From positions 2,356,001 through 2,420,000 of the forward strand of contig NC_044600.1 of assembly GCF_901933205.1 (NCBI RefSeq): a stretch of 64,000 bases of DNA, in the 5' to 3' direction. Made by a program: the position numbers and the translations under genes. Shown piece by piece: positions 25,197 to 37,578 of the stretch. Every line of letters begins with the position of its first letter. The first letter of the stretch is position 1. The stretch is from Camarhynchus parvulus (taxonomy: Eukaryota; Chordata; Aves; Passeriformes; Thraupidae). The notes beneath the pieces were generated by a model that saw only the letters and a program-made list of their open reading frames with translations, was not told the origin of the DNA and made no database searches.

Positions 25197-27708
25197 CAGA
25201 ATTAGCTCTGCTGATGCTCGTATAAATGTAATTAAATTTAATTAGTACAATAGGACCTTTGCCCCTGGTTAATTCTTCCATCTCTCATTCTCAAAGGTGC
25301 GCTCCTACCATCTCTCTCAGAAACACAACTGCTGCCTCAGAGCCAATTCTGCAGCAAAATTGGTGTGGTTCACTGCTCAAAGCCCCTCCCAAATTTTCAC
25401 AAGCAGCAATGTCAGTAAGGGAAGATGAGAAGCAGCTATGTACTCACGATGAAAATAAGATCTGAATTCTTAACAGGTATCTCAAAAGACTGGAAATTTT
25501 TCCTTTTCAAACTCCTTATGAATACTAATTTTGATAGCTGAGAGTCAGAACCTGTAGCAAACAGTTCACTCAAGTTATAACCACCCCTCAGTGTGCTGCA
25601 GGCTGCTGCAAACCCAATGTCTTGAAATCTAGCACCCAGCCAAAAAAAATATAATTAGCTGTGATAAAAAGTGAGTTAAGCCCTTAATCAATACCCTTTC
25701 AAGCTGTCAGGACAGACTGCAGCTAAAAGAGGTGGTGAAACTAATGAGCTGGAGCTCCAGCACTGAGGAGTTCCATCAGCAAAGCATTGCAGGAGCCAAG
25801 GGGAAACCATCCCAACCTTTGGAATTCCGACAGGGACCAGAGCAGAGCAATCCTGAGCGCCTCCCTTTGTTTCTGCAGCCAGTCCATGGGCTGTGGTGCC
25901 TGGGGTTTTCATTATTCACCTTCTCCACCGCAGAAAAAAAGTTGAAAACCTACTTGAAAACTTAATTTGCTCTGTGAAGAGTGGCAATGTTTGCAGAAAA
26001 GCAGCAGGAGGGCGCAGAGAGGATGACGGGGAGTCGGATAAGGAAGAACAGAAATGTGCTTCTCTCCCAGTCAATACCCTCACACCACGTTTGCCACTCC
26101 AGCTCAGCAGGGCTCACACCTTCCTTGCAGCACTGAAAAATGGATTGGGATGTGGCAGACAACTGTGCATGACACAGCCCCTAACCTTCAGCATGTGTTG
26201 ATACCCAGCACAAGACAGTTATCTTTCCAAATCCACCAACTTTCTTACGGTGACCATTTAGAAACAGCATGGAGGATTATGTCTGTGCAAAAGTAAAAAG
26301 AAAATACATGTCACTGGACCTGTCATAGGCTATAATGAAAGAGTGATAGAAAGCTGGAAAGTAGAAATATAATTGGACATCCGTTCATGACCTATTATTT
26401 CTTTTAACAGCAATACAAACAATGCAGATCATCAGAGACACGATTTTCTGACATCGTGGCCACTTTCTCAGGACTCACCAGGACAGCTGTCTCCACATAT
26501 GCCCATTCCTTTTTTTTTTACTTTTAGGAAGTGAATAGAAACTGAATTTTCCAAAAATACAATACAACAAAAAGGGATAACATCCCATCATGCCAGGACA
26601 GCACCCTAATATGAACCAAATGCCTGGGGGAAATTCAGTAATACTGTGAGTGAAACATCTGCATCTCTTAACATGATATGAACACGAGTCTGTATAACAT
26701 CAAATCAAATCAGGATCAGCCTGGGAAGGAACCACCACTGTGCCATCACTTCCTTAATTCCTTCACTCAGTGAGTGTCAAACCAGAGTGCCAGCATTTTG
26801 GACAAGGAATTTTATTTCTCTGTGTGAAGAGAAGTGAGGATTCTGGATACAAACCTAATTCTGGCATGGGGTCTTTGGCTCTTTGCAGGTAAATTTGCCT
26901 GGCAGTACAAAACTTGGAGCATTTAACTCAGTGGGCAGCCAGGCAGGGCTGGTAATGAGGAAAGCTGAGCATCCAAGCTGCCATCAGACTGCAGGAAATA
27001 CTGCACAGGTAATTCAGGAGAGGGAATTCACAGCGATGAGAGCTTGCAGATGAGCAGAAAGGGAGGTGAAATTTGTCTAGTGGACCTGCTTGTTAAGCCT
27101 GGCCCTGCCAGGGGTGCTCTGGAATGTTCTCCCCCTCAATTCATGCCAAAGCACAGCCGGCCGCCCTCGCTTGCTGCGCTTCCAGCGCTTTGGTGTCTGC
27201 CTCATTTCACATTATTTATTGTTTGTGTGGGGGCAGTGGCAAAGCAACAAAGTGCCTTTTGGGGAATGGTCTGACAGGTGTGAAGGATGCCTGCAGGATC
27301 CTGCAGGTTCTGTCCTGCAGAAGGGCTCAGTCCTGAGATTCCCCTCTCATCCCCCCGGTGAGGATCAGCTCCAGTGCCTCTAAAGGAACCACACAGGAAT
27401 TCAACATCGTGCCAATGAAGCACACTGAACTCAAAGGGGACAGATTTTGAGAGGGTAAAGCGTTGTCAAAATATTTATGCAAAACCTGAACCATGCATAT
27501 GCTCTGTTTCTGCAGGACCTGATCCAAAGGTTTTATGACCTCAGCCAGTTCTGATCAGGGGACAAAACCAACACAAACACAGTCCTAGAGATTGCTCATT
27601 ACAAGTCAAGTATCCTCCTTTCTTTCTACAGCAGTACTCTGATTCCTTTTCTCAAATTATGACAGCAAATACTCTGTTAAAATGCTCTGGAGTAGAAAAA
27701 CTACACTC

Positions 27709-27726
27709 TTTTTTTTTTTTTTTTTT
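27709..27726. repeat. Poly-T run (18 nt)
   Basis: Uninterrupted T run. No retroposed body was recognised on the following side. Confidence 0.85.
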
Positions 27727-30290
27727 AGATACTTGGTATACAGCAAAAGAAAGGAACAAAATTAGCTTGGAACATTCAGTTCAGCCTCAACATAATTGCC
27801 AGAATTTGTGGAATGTTATTTTGAAAAAAAAGTTTTAGGTAATAGAAAATTTTTATTAAAAATTAAATGCATGAGATGGAGAAATTATTGCTATTTTTTT
27901 CTTTATAATATGTTACTGTGAGGGGTTTTAAATGCCTAAATTTAATGCTCCCTTAGAAGCAATTTACTTCCTGGAATTATTTCCAAAGACTTGATCAGAA
28001 TGCTCCTTCCTGAAGAGAAATCAGTGTTATCCTCGCTGAACCTCAAGCGCAGCAAGAACAGGTGACTTAAAATGCCAGAGCCTGAACCAAGGCAGAAATC
28101 TTCCAGAGACTTCTACAAACCCAACTCCTTAACACAGCCATGGACATACAGTAAAATCTTTCTGAAAATAATGCTATTTATGAACTCTGAAGTGTGATGT
28201 GATGATGAAGAGGAATATCTTTCCTCTTCTCATCAGGAAAGGGGTTCACCTAAGGGAAAAGGATGTTCTTGGGACTGTTCTCATTAGACACATTCTGAGA
28301 AAGGTGGTCACCTATGTCTGGCCAAAATGTCCTACAGTTAAGTCTTGAAATTTATTAACATATCCAGGTAAACTATTTTATTATTTATTTGTTAATTTAA
28401 ATGCGACAACTATACCCTCTGCCCAAATACAGACAACAGAAGACATAATTCAATCCATGCTAAATGTGATTCAAAAACCTCAGAGAATAATGGCGCCTCC
28501 CCTATAAGAAAGGCAATCCTAACAGTAAGAAATAAAAAGATCACCAATTTACTTTCCAGTTTTTAGCTGAGCAGACTCCCACTGCAGTTCCAACTCACTG
28601 GAGCTCGTTAGCATCCCTGTTCAACAGGAAATTAATTTGAACCATGACAAGAGCACCTATAATGGCAATTTCAGTCACAGGGAAGTGTTGAATCCTGAGC
28701 AGACAATGCTCAGCACGAGGGGCATCAAACGCATTCAGTGCCTAACCTCACATGAAGAGTCAGATAATTGTGCTTGGATGAGAAATGAACACTGCAAAAC
28801 AAGACAGGATCTCCATTGTGGCTGAATTAAAAAGCACAATCAGAGCACTGGGAGCATTCATTTCTTCAATGATTCAAATCCCTTATGGTCATGGGCCATC
28901 AGATTCTGCATGGGCATTACAGCCACAGCCACAGAAGAGTTTTGCCACAAGCCACTGCACAAAGAGGCCACTGGATGCATCTAATGGCCAATAACCAACT
29001 CTGCTGCTGCTGCAATTAAAAAAAAAAAAAGGTTAAATATTGTCCAAAAACGTCAATCTGTGAAATATTGGAGGAAAATAGAGAAGATATTACAGACTTC
29101 AAGGCAAAAAGGGAACCCTGCCTCATGTCACACAGAAGTGCCACAAGATCTCATTACTTTGGAGTGATGCTGATATGGATATGGATGGGTGGAACTTGGA
29201 TTTCCAAACTTTTTTAAAAGTCAGACAGGTATCTGATCAGGAAAAGAGTTATCTGCACTAAATTCATGGCTGCTTCTTCAGTAATTAATGATTTATTAGA
29301 CATTAAGTCACGTGGAAATGTTTGGCAGTGCCAATCACCGGGCCAATGATGATATGAATAAATTTGCACATGTAAAAGCCTCAGGGAGATTGTGAAATGA
29401 GGGCAGGGGGACAATCAAATCAGCACTGGCTACAGAAAAGGAAACTTTTTCCCAGTAAAACAAAGAAACAAGACAGGGAGACAAAAGCCCCTGCTGCAGG
29501 CAGTAAGGATAGACAGGTTATGGTCATGGGTACAGAACCAACTTTCTTACAATTAATTTTCTCTTCTTGGTCATTCTTGTCAGTGCTCTGCCCAGATAAA
29601 TTCTAACTTTGCTAGCTACCTGACTCTTAGAAAATCAGAAAATAGTATGCCAAATGCAATCCAAATTACTCCTGCGTCCCGCATCAGCTGAAGAGTGCAC
29701 TCAAGTGCAGCATTTTAACATTACTTGCAACTTAGCTAACTGAGCTAACAGCATTTGTAGGAAAAAGCAAACGAACAAAAATCCTCCTAAATTACACCCC
29801 TCCAAGGTCAATGATGCTTGAACTGTCTGAAATCTGAAATTTTCCCAGGCACTGTGGAAAACTACTGATGGTTTGTTTTAATACTTGGGATGTCAGCATC
29901 TCCTGGCCCATCCAGAGTGGCAGCTGCAGGGGCAGCAGAGGATTTACGGCTGCACTCCCAGGGGAGTGGCACTGATAAGGGCACACGCACAGCAGGAAAT
30001 TTCCTGTGGACCTCAAGCATCCAGCTGACTCATCACAGTCTATTCTCTCTTACTGCGGGTGAAAATCCACCATGAAGTGTCCAAAGAAATGAAATACACG
30101 GGATTTGCTTGATAAAACCAACAGCACTCCTGAGGCACAAGGTTCTCTCCAGCCTCACACAAGACAGAAACTGTAGAGAGGGGATCTTTTTAAGCCAATT
30201 AATGTAAGAATTTCAGTCTGGGAGCTGAAGATTCCACTTTCAGATACATCCTAAATTGATATTAGCTAAAGACTGACTGCTGTGTTTATG

Positions 30291-30548
30291 TGTGTGTATA
30301 TATATATATACATATATATACACATATATATTTTTACATATATTATTTTACATACATAATATATCTATTATAATAATTATTATATATATTATATATAATA
30401 TATAATATATACATATGTATTATATGTATATATATTATATATTAATATATAATATATATACATATATATAATATATATATTATACATATATTTTACATAC
30501 ATATTATTTTTACATATATATGTATATATATGTATACATACATTTATA
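30291..30548. repeat. Long TA-rich microsatellite (TG/TA with TATACATA units)
   Basis: Begins as TGTGTGTATATATA and runs for about 255 bp as TATA, ATAATATA and TATACATA units. Many parts are self-complementary, so it can form hairpins or cruciforms and is hard to sequence or assemble. It starts the repeat-dense region. Confidence 0.9.
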
Positions 30549-31546
30549 AAGTATCAGTGGAGCCTGTTTAATGTGAGTTTCACAATATTAGTAAAACTCT
30601 GACGTCCAAGTCTTTTCTTTTAGTGACTGAGGATTGGGATAACCACACTAACCACAGTAGCTTTGATAAATAAAAACTGATATCCCACTTGCCTGAGATA
30701 TTCCCACATTCTGACACACATTGGCAAAAAATAAATACAACTTTACAGGGCGTCCAGGTGAAAAAAAACCACCCAGTTTAGGGTGCTTTATTAACATATT
30801 TTTTGCTTCTCTGCAAATCTACAAAAAAATCTGGTGGATATAGTTTGGGAAAAAAATAAGCTATTACAAAAGAGCAGATTAAATGAAGAGAAAAATAGCA
30901 TTTCTTGCCCTAGGCATGAAACAGTGCCCTTGAATTATGTGTTACAATCAATTCCAAAGCTTACACTATAGATAACATCTTTCACTGATGTCTCATCAAG
31001 CAAATTAGATCTGACCAGTGAAATACTGTAAGCTAGCTGGAATTGATGAAAATATTAATGCACTTGCTTTAGTGAGCCCCCACTGTCCAAAGTATTAACT
31101 CCTTTAGAGACCAATCACTGCTCTAAACTCTGACCCAGAGACAACAGAATTTAAAAAACTCTGTGGGGATTTGCACTTAAGACAGAATAGAATTCAGCAT
31201 TAATCAAGTGCTCTAATTAAAATTTGGAGTAGTAGAAAGTGGCTGCTCCTTATTAGACAACAGTATTTAGGGAAAAGGAAAGAATCCCAGCACAGACACG
31301 AGCCAGCTTTAGGCAGAGTGAAAACTTAATGGGCAGCTGCTCCTGGGCATCCCAAATTCTGCCAGGTAGCACACAGAAAATGTGTATAAACCTACAGGAG
31401 CCAACTTCAACAGTTTTGCTTGAACATAGTTTTTAGGTAGAAATAAGCTTTGTTTGAGAATAAAACCCTCACTATTGATGTCACTGCACCCGACTTTAAA
31501 TAAGTTTTAATGGAGGAGCATTCAACAGATTGCAAATCAGAACCGA
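30549..31546. other. Non-coding stretch
   Basis: Unique AT-rich sequence between the TA tract and a CR1 end. Nothing was recognised. Confidence 0.4.
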
Positions 31547-31790
31547 GAATCACAGAGTGGTTTGGGTTGGAAAGGACTTTACAGATAATTTATTTCCAAT
31601 CCTCTGCCATGGGCAGGGACACCTTGCACTGTCCCAGGTGCTCCCAGCCCTGTCCAGCCTGGCCTTGGGCACTGCCAGGGAGCAGGGGCAGCCCCAGCTG
31701 CTCTGGGCACCTGTGCCAGGGCTCCCCACCCTCCGAGTACAGTATTTCTTCCTGATATCTGATCTAAATATCAGAGATTCAAGCCCAATC
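31547..31790 (-). mobile_element. CR1 LINE 3' end, minus orientation
   Basis: GAATCACAGAGTGGTTTGGG, TTGGAAAGGACTTTA, CCATGGGCAGGGACACCTTG, CCTGGCCTTGGGCACTGCCA and TTCTTCCTGATATCTGATCT follow the reverse complement of the CR1 3' end in the right order. The element's 3' terminus is therefore at 31547. It is 5'-truncated, as nearly all CR1 copies are. Confidence 0.9.
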
Positions 31791-32868
31791 CCAGGATTTA
31801 GGATGTTCACCTTGCTTTATTTCCACAATGAGGTGTTTAAAGCTCCGCTCCCACATATATTTTAGAAAACCCACCCGTCCTGGTGAGGCAGGTGAGATCA
31901 GCAAGTGACTGACGCTAAAAAAATCAGGTCAGAAATTACTTGGGAACCTAAATCTTGTGATTTAATTTGTACACCTAATTCGATGTACCTGCTTTTATAT
32001 ACTCTGGCTTTCACTCACTTAGAAGTCAGAGCTCCCACTGATAAATCACAGAAATATCACTGCTGCTCATCCAATTTGGGATGGCTTAATGCAGTACAAA
32101 GATGGGTTTTAAACTCAGTTGTGATTTTCCTGGGACATGCATGTTGTGTTTCTGCCTTGGAAAGACAAGGGAGCATTAACAAGCATTAACATCTACCTGC
32201 AGAATAGGATAAGCCATATTTATATTACCCAAAGAATAACTTGACAAATGAAATGTTTGCAATTAATTAATTTTTCATTTCAGTGACTCCAAACTGAACA
32301 AGTCACAGAAGCCCGTGCTTCAGCCTGATTGAAAAAAAAAAATTATATATAAAAGGGATAACAATTAATCTACAGCCTGTTTGTATAGGCATGAAACACT
32401 TTAATATTGATAATGGGATTTCTTTAAAAGAAAAAAAAAGAAGCAATCCAAATTGCACCTCGCCTCCAGGTGAAGTTAAAGCAGTTCTATGCATAAAGTA
32501 AATTAAGTTCTAGTGCATCAAAGAGTCACAGAAAGAGCAGTTTGATTTCTGCTTAGCTTTGCTACTCAGATTATCTCCCAGGGACTGTTTCCCCCCTGGA
32601 TCAAAGGGTGGGAGCTGCTAGGAGCACTGACACGGAGAAACCTCCCTGGATGTTTCTGCAGCCCAGGGAGCCCCGTGCAGCTGGGGCAGGCCAGAGTAGG
32701 GCACAGTGCCACAGCTGCTCCAGGTGCACCATCACCCCCAGGCACAAAATCCTGCAGGGCTCCCTGTGCTGCTGGGCCAGGATGCTGGAGAAAGGCAGCA
32801 AAACCCTTTGGTTGGGCTCAGGAGTGTCTGAGATTTGCGCAGAGAACAACAAGGACAGGTTGGGTTTG
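31791..32868. other. Non-coding stretch
   Basis: Mostly unique. The part at about 32600-32830 is GC-rich and open on both strands (up to 93 codons) without recognisable similarity. It might be a decayed repeat, but I could not name one. Confidence 0.35.
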
Positions 32869-33324
32869 TGTCACAGACATATTTTATGAAAAATCCTTTC
32901 GTTAGGATCTTGTCTCCTGAGAAGCTGAGAAGCTTCAGCTTCTCCATGTTTTGCTGCTTTGGAATGTGATCTGGAGAATTGTTTACCCAGCATGGGAAAT
33001 TGTTTTTACTTGATGACCAGTGACAGCCACCTGTGTCGAGGCTGTGAGCAGTCACAAGGTTTTATTGTCATTCCTTTCTATTCCTTTCAAGCCTTCTGAT
33101 GAAATCCTTTTCTTCTATTGTTTTAGTATAGTTTTAATAAATCATTTTCTTTTAATATAATGCATATAATGATATATATTATATAATAATATATATTATT
33201 AAATGACTAATAAATTAATGTATAATTAATAAATTAATATCTAATAATAAATCAGCCTTCTGAAGCATGGAGTCAAGATTCTCATCTCTTCCCTCATCCT
33301 GGGACGCCTGTGAACAGCAGCACA
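32869..33324 (+). mobile_element. Solo LTR of an endogenous retrovirus, copy 2
   Basis: About 456 bp that begins TGTCACAG and ends CAGCACA. It shares ordered blocks with copy 1 at 1779-2183: GGAATGTGATCTGGAGA, TTGTTTAC, CAAGCCTTCTGATG, TTTTAGTATAGTTTTA, CTTTTAATATAAT, AATAAATCAGCC and TTCTCATCTCT. AATAAA is at 33246-33251. The AT-rich stretch before this signal (about 33155-33250) is much longer than in copy 1. No viral genes adjoin it, so it is a solo LTR. The last CACA overlaps the first unit of a small tandem array. Confidence 0.8.
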
Positions 33325-33380
33325 GATGTGCACAGATGTGGGGTGTGCACAGATGTGGGGTTTGCACAGATGTGGGGTCT
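33321..33380. repeat. Short tandem array, 17-bp unit (CACAGATGTGGGGTKTG)
   Basis: A short 10-bp unit CACAGATGTG, then CACAGATGTGGGGTGTG, then CACAGATGTGGGGTTTG, then a partial CACAGATGTGGGGTCT. The array begins at the CACA that ends LTR copy 2, so it probably grew from the LTR boundary. Confidence 0.8.
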
Positions 33381-33533
33381 CACATCTCAGCACTGGGGGT
33401 CCTGGGCAGAGCCCCCTGGGTGTTCCCCAAGGCAAAGCCTCCCTCACCATCACTGGACAGGCTCAATCTGTTCCAGTTCCCTTGTGTGAGTGACAAACAG
33501 GAGCTCCCCCACTGCTCTGTGCTCCCCCCTGCG

Positions 33534-33949
33534 GGATTGTAAAAGGTATTCTTGAATGAGATTATATCCATGTCAAGTCCAAGATTTTTGTTTAAAAATT
33601 AAAAAGAAAAGCTTGGATTGGTTAATATTGGTATTAGCTTTTTGGGGTTTTTTTGGCTTTGATTTTTTTTGTTCTAATTCTTCCTCTCGCATGGATGGAT
33701 GCTCTTGCTGTTAGTGTAGTGTTTGGAAATTGAAAGCTTTAAAATATTCTGTATAATGGAGTTGGTATTTGAAATCCATGTAATTTTTAATTTTTTGTTT
33801 GGTTGGTTTTTTTTTTCCCTAAGGCTCATGACACATTGAAAAATCTCTGTTTTGTTTAAATTCAGGAATCTTTTGATCTGCTTCCACTTGGGCCCCAAAG
33901 TTCATGTCCAAACATACTTTCTAGCCTTTTTTCATCCTTTATATCCTGG
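33534..33949 (+). repeat. Inverted repeat arm A (unidentified dispersed or duplicated sequence)
   Basis: About 416 bp matching the reverse complement of 37579-37992 with roughly 22 substitutions and a few indels by eye, about 95% identity. Key matching blocks are AATGAGATTATATCCA at the start, AAGAAAAGCTTGGATTGGTT, GTGTAGTGTTTGGAAATTGA, and GGCTCATGACACATTGAAAA. No open frame of note, no TG...CA ends and no CR1 words. I do not recognise a family. Confidence 0.85.
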
Positions 33950-35917
33950 GCAGAGCACACCAATTGTTTGTGCTGCAGCTGCCTCTGATCGCAGCTGTGC
34001 CCCAACGCCCTCCCAGTTCCTCTGGCCCCAGAGCAAACCAGCAGCTGGGATGTGCTGATGCAGTGATGGAGGTGCCCACAGAGCCCCCCCCAGCTCAGGG
34101 GCACTCAGGCAGAGCTGCTCCCTGTGCTCAGGAGTGCTAACAGGGGGAAAAATACCAGACATGGGGGCTCCAGCCTCCCTGGCTGCAGGGAGCTGTTCAA
34201 TCAGCGCTGCAGGAACGTGCTGTGGGCCATGCTGAAACACAGGATGACATTTTAAAAGGCCTCAATCCCAAATTCTGCACTGCATCTGTTTGCAAGCACA
34301 GAGCAGATGCCCAGGCCCTCACCTAAATGCAGATTAATAGCACATGCAGCTGCTGGAAAATATGAACACAAAGGGCAGAGAGAAAAGAATGATTTGTGGT
34401 GCCTGTGCTTTGTTTATGAGGCTGGATTGGCTACGGGACAGGATGGTTTTCCTGTCAGTGATCATGCAAAATTTACTCCCATCCCTGCATTTGAACATCC
34501 AAACTTTATTTTCTCTCCCTGAATATGTATTTTCAGGCATAATATTGGAAACTTTGTACTATCTTCATTTGAAGACAATTATTCAAATGCTGAATGAGAA
34601 AGTGACTCTGTTACATGGTACCAAGCAAACAAGATTGGAAAAATTACTACAATGTGCTTTGAACTTTCAGTACCAGCCTTGTGATGCTGATCTTTACATC
34701 AAAAGCCTCAAAAATAGTCAGAATTTGCATTGGTCTCCCTAAAAGTGAAAAATCAAATCCTAAAGACATGAGATATTCAGAGAAGCTAAACCTGCATTGC
34801 AATTCCATCTGACCCAGAGAAGCCAAAGAAGTTTATCCATGGGATCCATCTGAGATCCACATCAACAGGATTCAAACACAGCACACTGGAAGGACTCAAA
34901 CTGAGACACACTTATGGCCTGACCAAACATGCCAAGAAATGGCACTTTGTCTGCAGTCACCCACAGCAAATCCCAGAAAAAGGTTTCCAAGATCAGTAGT
35001 TAGGGGAGAATCACAAAACTGCATTTCCAAACAGTTTCATTTTTACCAAGCCAAATTATTCCCTCTGTAAATCAAGTTTCTAAAAGCATTTTGTGTGAAC
35101 AAAATAGGTTAAAATGAAGGTATATGTCAATTAAGCCAAAATACTTGTTTGGTTTTCTAACTTAAAAAAAAATAGTTAATTTATACAATAAATCCTAAAC
35201 ACACTTCCACAACAAAAAGAGAAAACTTTTACCTCTTCTATTTCAGTGTTCTCAAAAGTTTAAAAAACCTAATTTTTAAAACATTTATTCCATGTTGATA
35301 TATCCCTCTGGGAAAAACTTGATACAAAGATACCAAATTTATTCCCTGAAATTTCCACATCATAGAACTTGATCATATACAATATATTCACCGTAGGTCC
35401 AGCTTCCCCAAACCATCAAATCTGCAAACCTCCAAGGCACAGGCAGGGGCTGCTCAGCAATTTGGGAACACTCAGGGCCTCATGGATTTCCTATAAAAGC
35501 ACAGATTCCTGCCCAGCACACCCAGAGCTGCTCCTCTCATTTATATTGGTTGGTTTTTTTTTTCCTGAAACACTATCAGGGGCTGCCATATGTCAGATAA
35601 TTATTCAGAGAGAAATAAATCTGGCCCACCCATGGAAAAAAAAAGGGCACAGAATAATTGAAGGCTGTTTGTGAAACACACCATGACATGGCGTGACCTG
35701 GAAACACAAAACCCAGTTATTGGCATTAGCTGATTTTCTATTTGCATGGCTGCAAATAAAATACAGGACCTTATACAAAAGGTCCTGTCCTGATGTTAAC
35801 TTCTGGTAATGCAGAAATTTAAACAAAGCAAAGGCAAACACTCCTTCCCTATCTTTGGCTAAATTGTGGGCCTGGATCAGGGTTGGTTACAAAGGAGAAA
35901 TGGTCAAATGAGAGGAT
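33950..35917. other. Spacer of the inverted repeat, left part
   Basis: Unique-looking sequence. Frames at 34307-34742 (up to 132 codons) show no known domain. No transposase-like or other coding remnant was seen. Confidence 0.4.
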
Positions 35918-36065
35918 GGCCAGAGGCTGCCCCATGCCTGGGTGTGTCCCAGGCCAGGCTGGATCCCCTGAGCCACCTGGGACAGTGGGAGGTGTCTCTG
36001 CCCATGGCAAGGGGTGGAATGAGAGCATCTTCAAGGTCCCTTCCAACCCAAACCGTGATTCTGTA
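35918..36065 (+). mobile_element. CR1 LINE 3' end, plus orientation
   Basis: GTCCCAGGCCAGGCTGGAT, CACCTGGGACAGTGGGAGGT, CTGCCCATGGCAAGGGGTGG and AAGGTCCCTTCCAACCCAAA, then CCGTGATTCTGT, match the final 150 bases of CR1. The copy is strongly 5'-truncated. A minisatellite begins 55 bp after its 3' end. Confidence 0.9.
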
Positions 36066-36119
36066 ATAAATTGTCTTTACTCAAAACCCCTGAGGGGGCT
36101 CCAGAGGGACTGAGACCTT

Positions 36120-36540
36120 CCAGCTCCAACCTGTCCATCTCAATTCCAGCTCCAACCTGTCCACCCCAATTCCAGCTCCAACCTGTCCACCCCAATTCCA
36201 GCCCCAACCTCTCCACCCCAATTCCAGCCCCAACCTGTCCATCCCAATTCCAGTCCCAACCTGTTCATCCCAATTCCAGCTCCAACCTGTCCATCCCAAT
36301 TCCAGCCCCAACCTGTCCACCCCAATTCCAGCCCCAACCTGTCCACCCCAATTCCAGCCCCAACCTGTTCATCCCAATTCCAGCCCCAACCTGTCCATCC
36401 CAATTCCAGCCCCAACCTGTCCATCCCAATTCCAGTTCCAATCTCTGCCATCCGTCACCCCAATTCCAGCCCCAACCTGTCCACCCCAATTCCAGCCCCA
36501 ACCTATCCACCCCAATTCCAGCTCCAACCTGTGCCATCCC
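36120..36540. repeat. Minisatellite, 26-bp unit, about 16 copies
   Basis: Unit CCAGCCCCAACCTGTCCACC plus CCAATT. Starts every 26 bases from 36120 to 36406; the unit at 36432 is degenerate and 8 bases longer, then three more units (36466, 36492, and a partial one at 36518). Because 26 is not a multiple of 3, all frames cycle through the unit, and the lack of stops in the unit keeps long frames open on both strands (191 codons plus, 144 minus). These frames are not genes. Unit variants (CTCC or CCCC, CACC or CATC) are interspersed. Confidence 0.95.
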
Positions 36541-37578
36541 CACATCAGACACTGCTACTTCTTCTAGCAAATTCCCTGCAGTTGCTGAATTCTGGGAAAA
36601 AATAGCAGATGGTTCAGAAGTAACGTTAGCTTCATGTGAAAAATGAACTTTTTGATAAATATTGCTAATATCTAGCATAGGGTTGATAGATATTCTCATT
36701 AACTCCAGTCAGACAGATTGGCAATAAAACCTTCCATGCTGCAGTCAGAAAAATGCAAAAGTGTCTTCATTTTTTCCCTGCCATTAAAAATCTGAGGAAA
36801 ACAGGAGAAAAGAATCTGCAAGATAAAGGTTAAAGCCAATCTTGTAGGAGCCAAGATAATTTTAGGTTCTGAATTGCAGGAGTATCTGATTAGGCATTAT
36901 TATTTCCTACAGTCTGCAGAACAATGGAACTATGATCACTGTAAATAAATATTTTGCTCTGCATGGTGGTTAAAAGCTGGAAATCAACTGCCAGGCTTAC
37001 TTTTCCCCTCTGAATTGTGAAATGTTGTGTATGGGTTCAAAGCTCCTCACAATCAAAGGCAGAAACACGGGGATGACTGCCAAGTTCCTGTGCCTGTTAC
37101 TAAGCAAATATTTTATGACAAAACAGAAAATAATCAAGGCAGTTGTAGGGGAGAAGGAAACATGTTTAATAACAAGGAGAAAGGATGGGATGGAAAGCAT
37201 GTCAGAAAAGTCCCACGCCTCCAGACATTTGGGATTGTCAGTGGAAGCCTCTACAAGATTATCTGGCATGCAGCAAAAGCCAGGCATGTCTGGGTTCTTT
37301 ATGGAGCTGATGGCATAAAGAGGCACAGGGTGAGGGTGGGGAGATGCTGGATCCACAGCCCAGCCTGGCTCTGTGTGATTTTTAGTGATGCTAAAATTAA
37401 ATAGATCTGCCAATCAAAATGTAGCACACATTTCCCATTCCAAATAATATTCATAATATTCCCATTTCAAATGATATTCACAATATTTTGGTATTTCTCC
37501 CAAAGAGCAATGACGGCTCTCCTCACCTCCTCTGCTTCCCAGCACAGTGATGGGCCATTTTCACTTTCCTACCCCCTA
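36541..37578. other. Spacer of the inverted repeat, right part
   Basis: Unique AT-rich sequence. Overlapping frames at about 36997-37413 on both strands (up to 138 codons) show no known family. Near-identical short words CAAATAATATTCATAATATT and CAAATGATATTCACAATATT occur in tandem at about 37441-37488. Confidence 0.4.

Larger units (their letters stand above)
23827..30290. other. Non-coding stretch, probable intron
   Basis: Unique sequence with a 20-A run at 25177-25196 and an 18-T run at 27709-27726. A small CpG cluster lies at about 27157-27190. Open frames around 25700-26300 and 27044-27430 overlap on both strands and show no family signature. Confidence 0.4.

Noticed and set aside
36120..36540. 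CRISPR-like array
   Set aside because: Units are contiguous with no unique spacers, and the genome is vertebrate.
36071..36646. 191-codon Pro/Gln/Ser-rich repeat protein
   Set aside because: By-product of the 26-bp minisatellite, which has no stop in any frame of the unit; antisense frames are equally open.
36997..37413. Overlapping 138- and 125-codon frames on opposite strands
   Set aside because: Both strands open, no known family; most likely chance.
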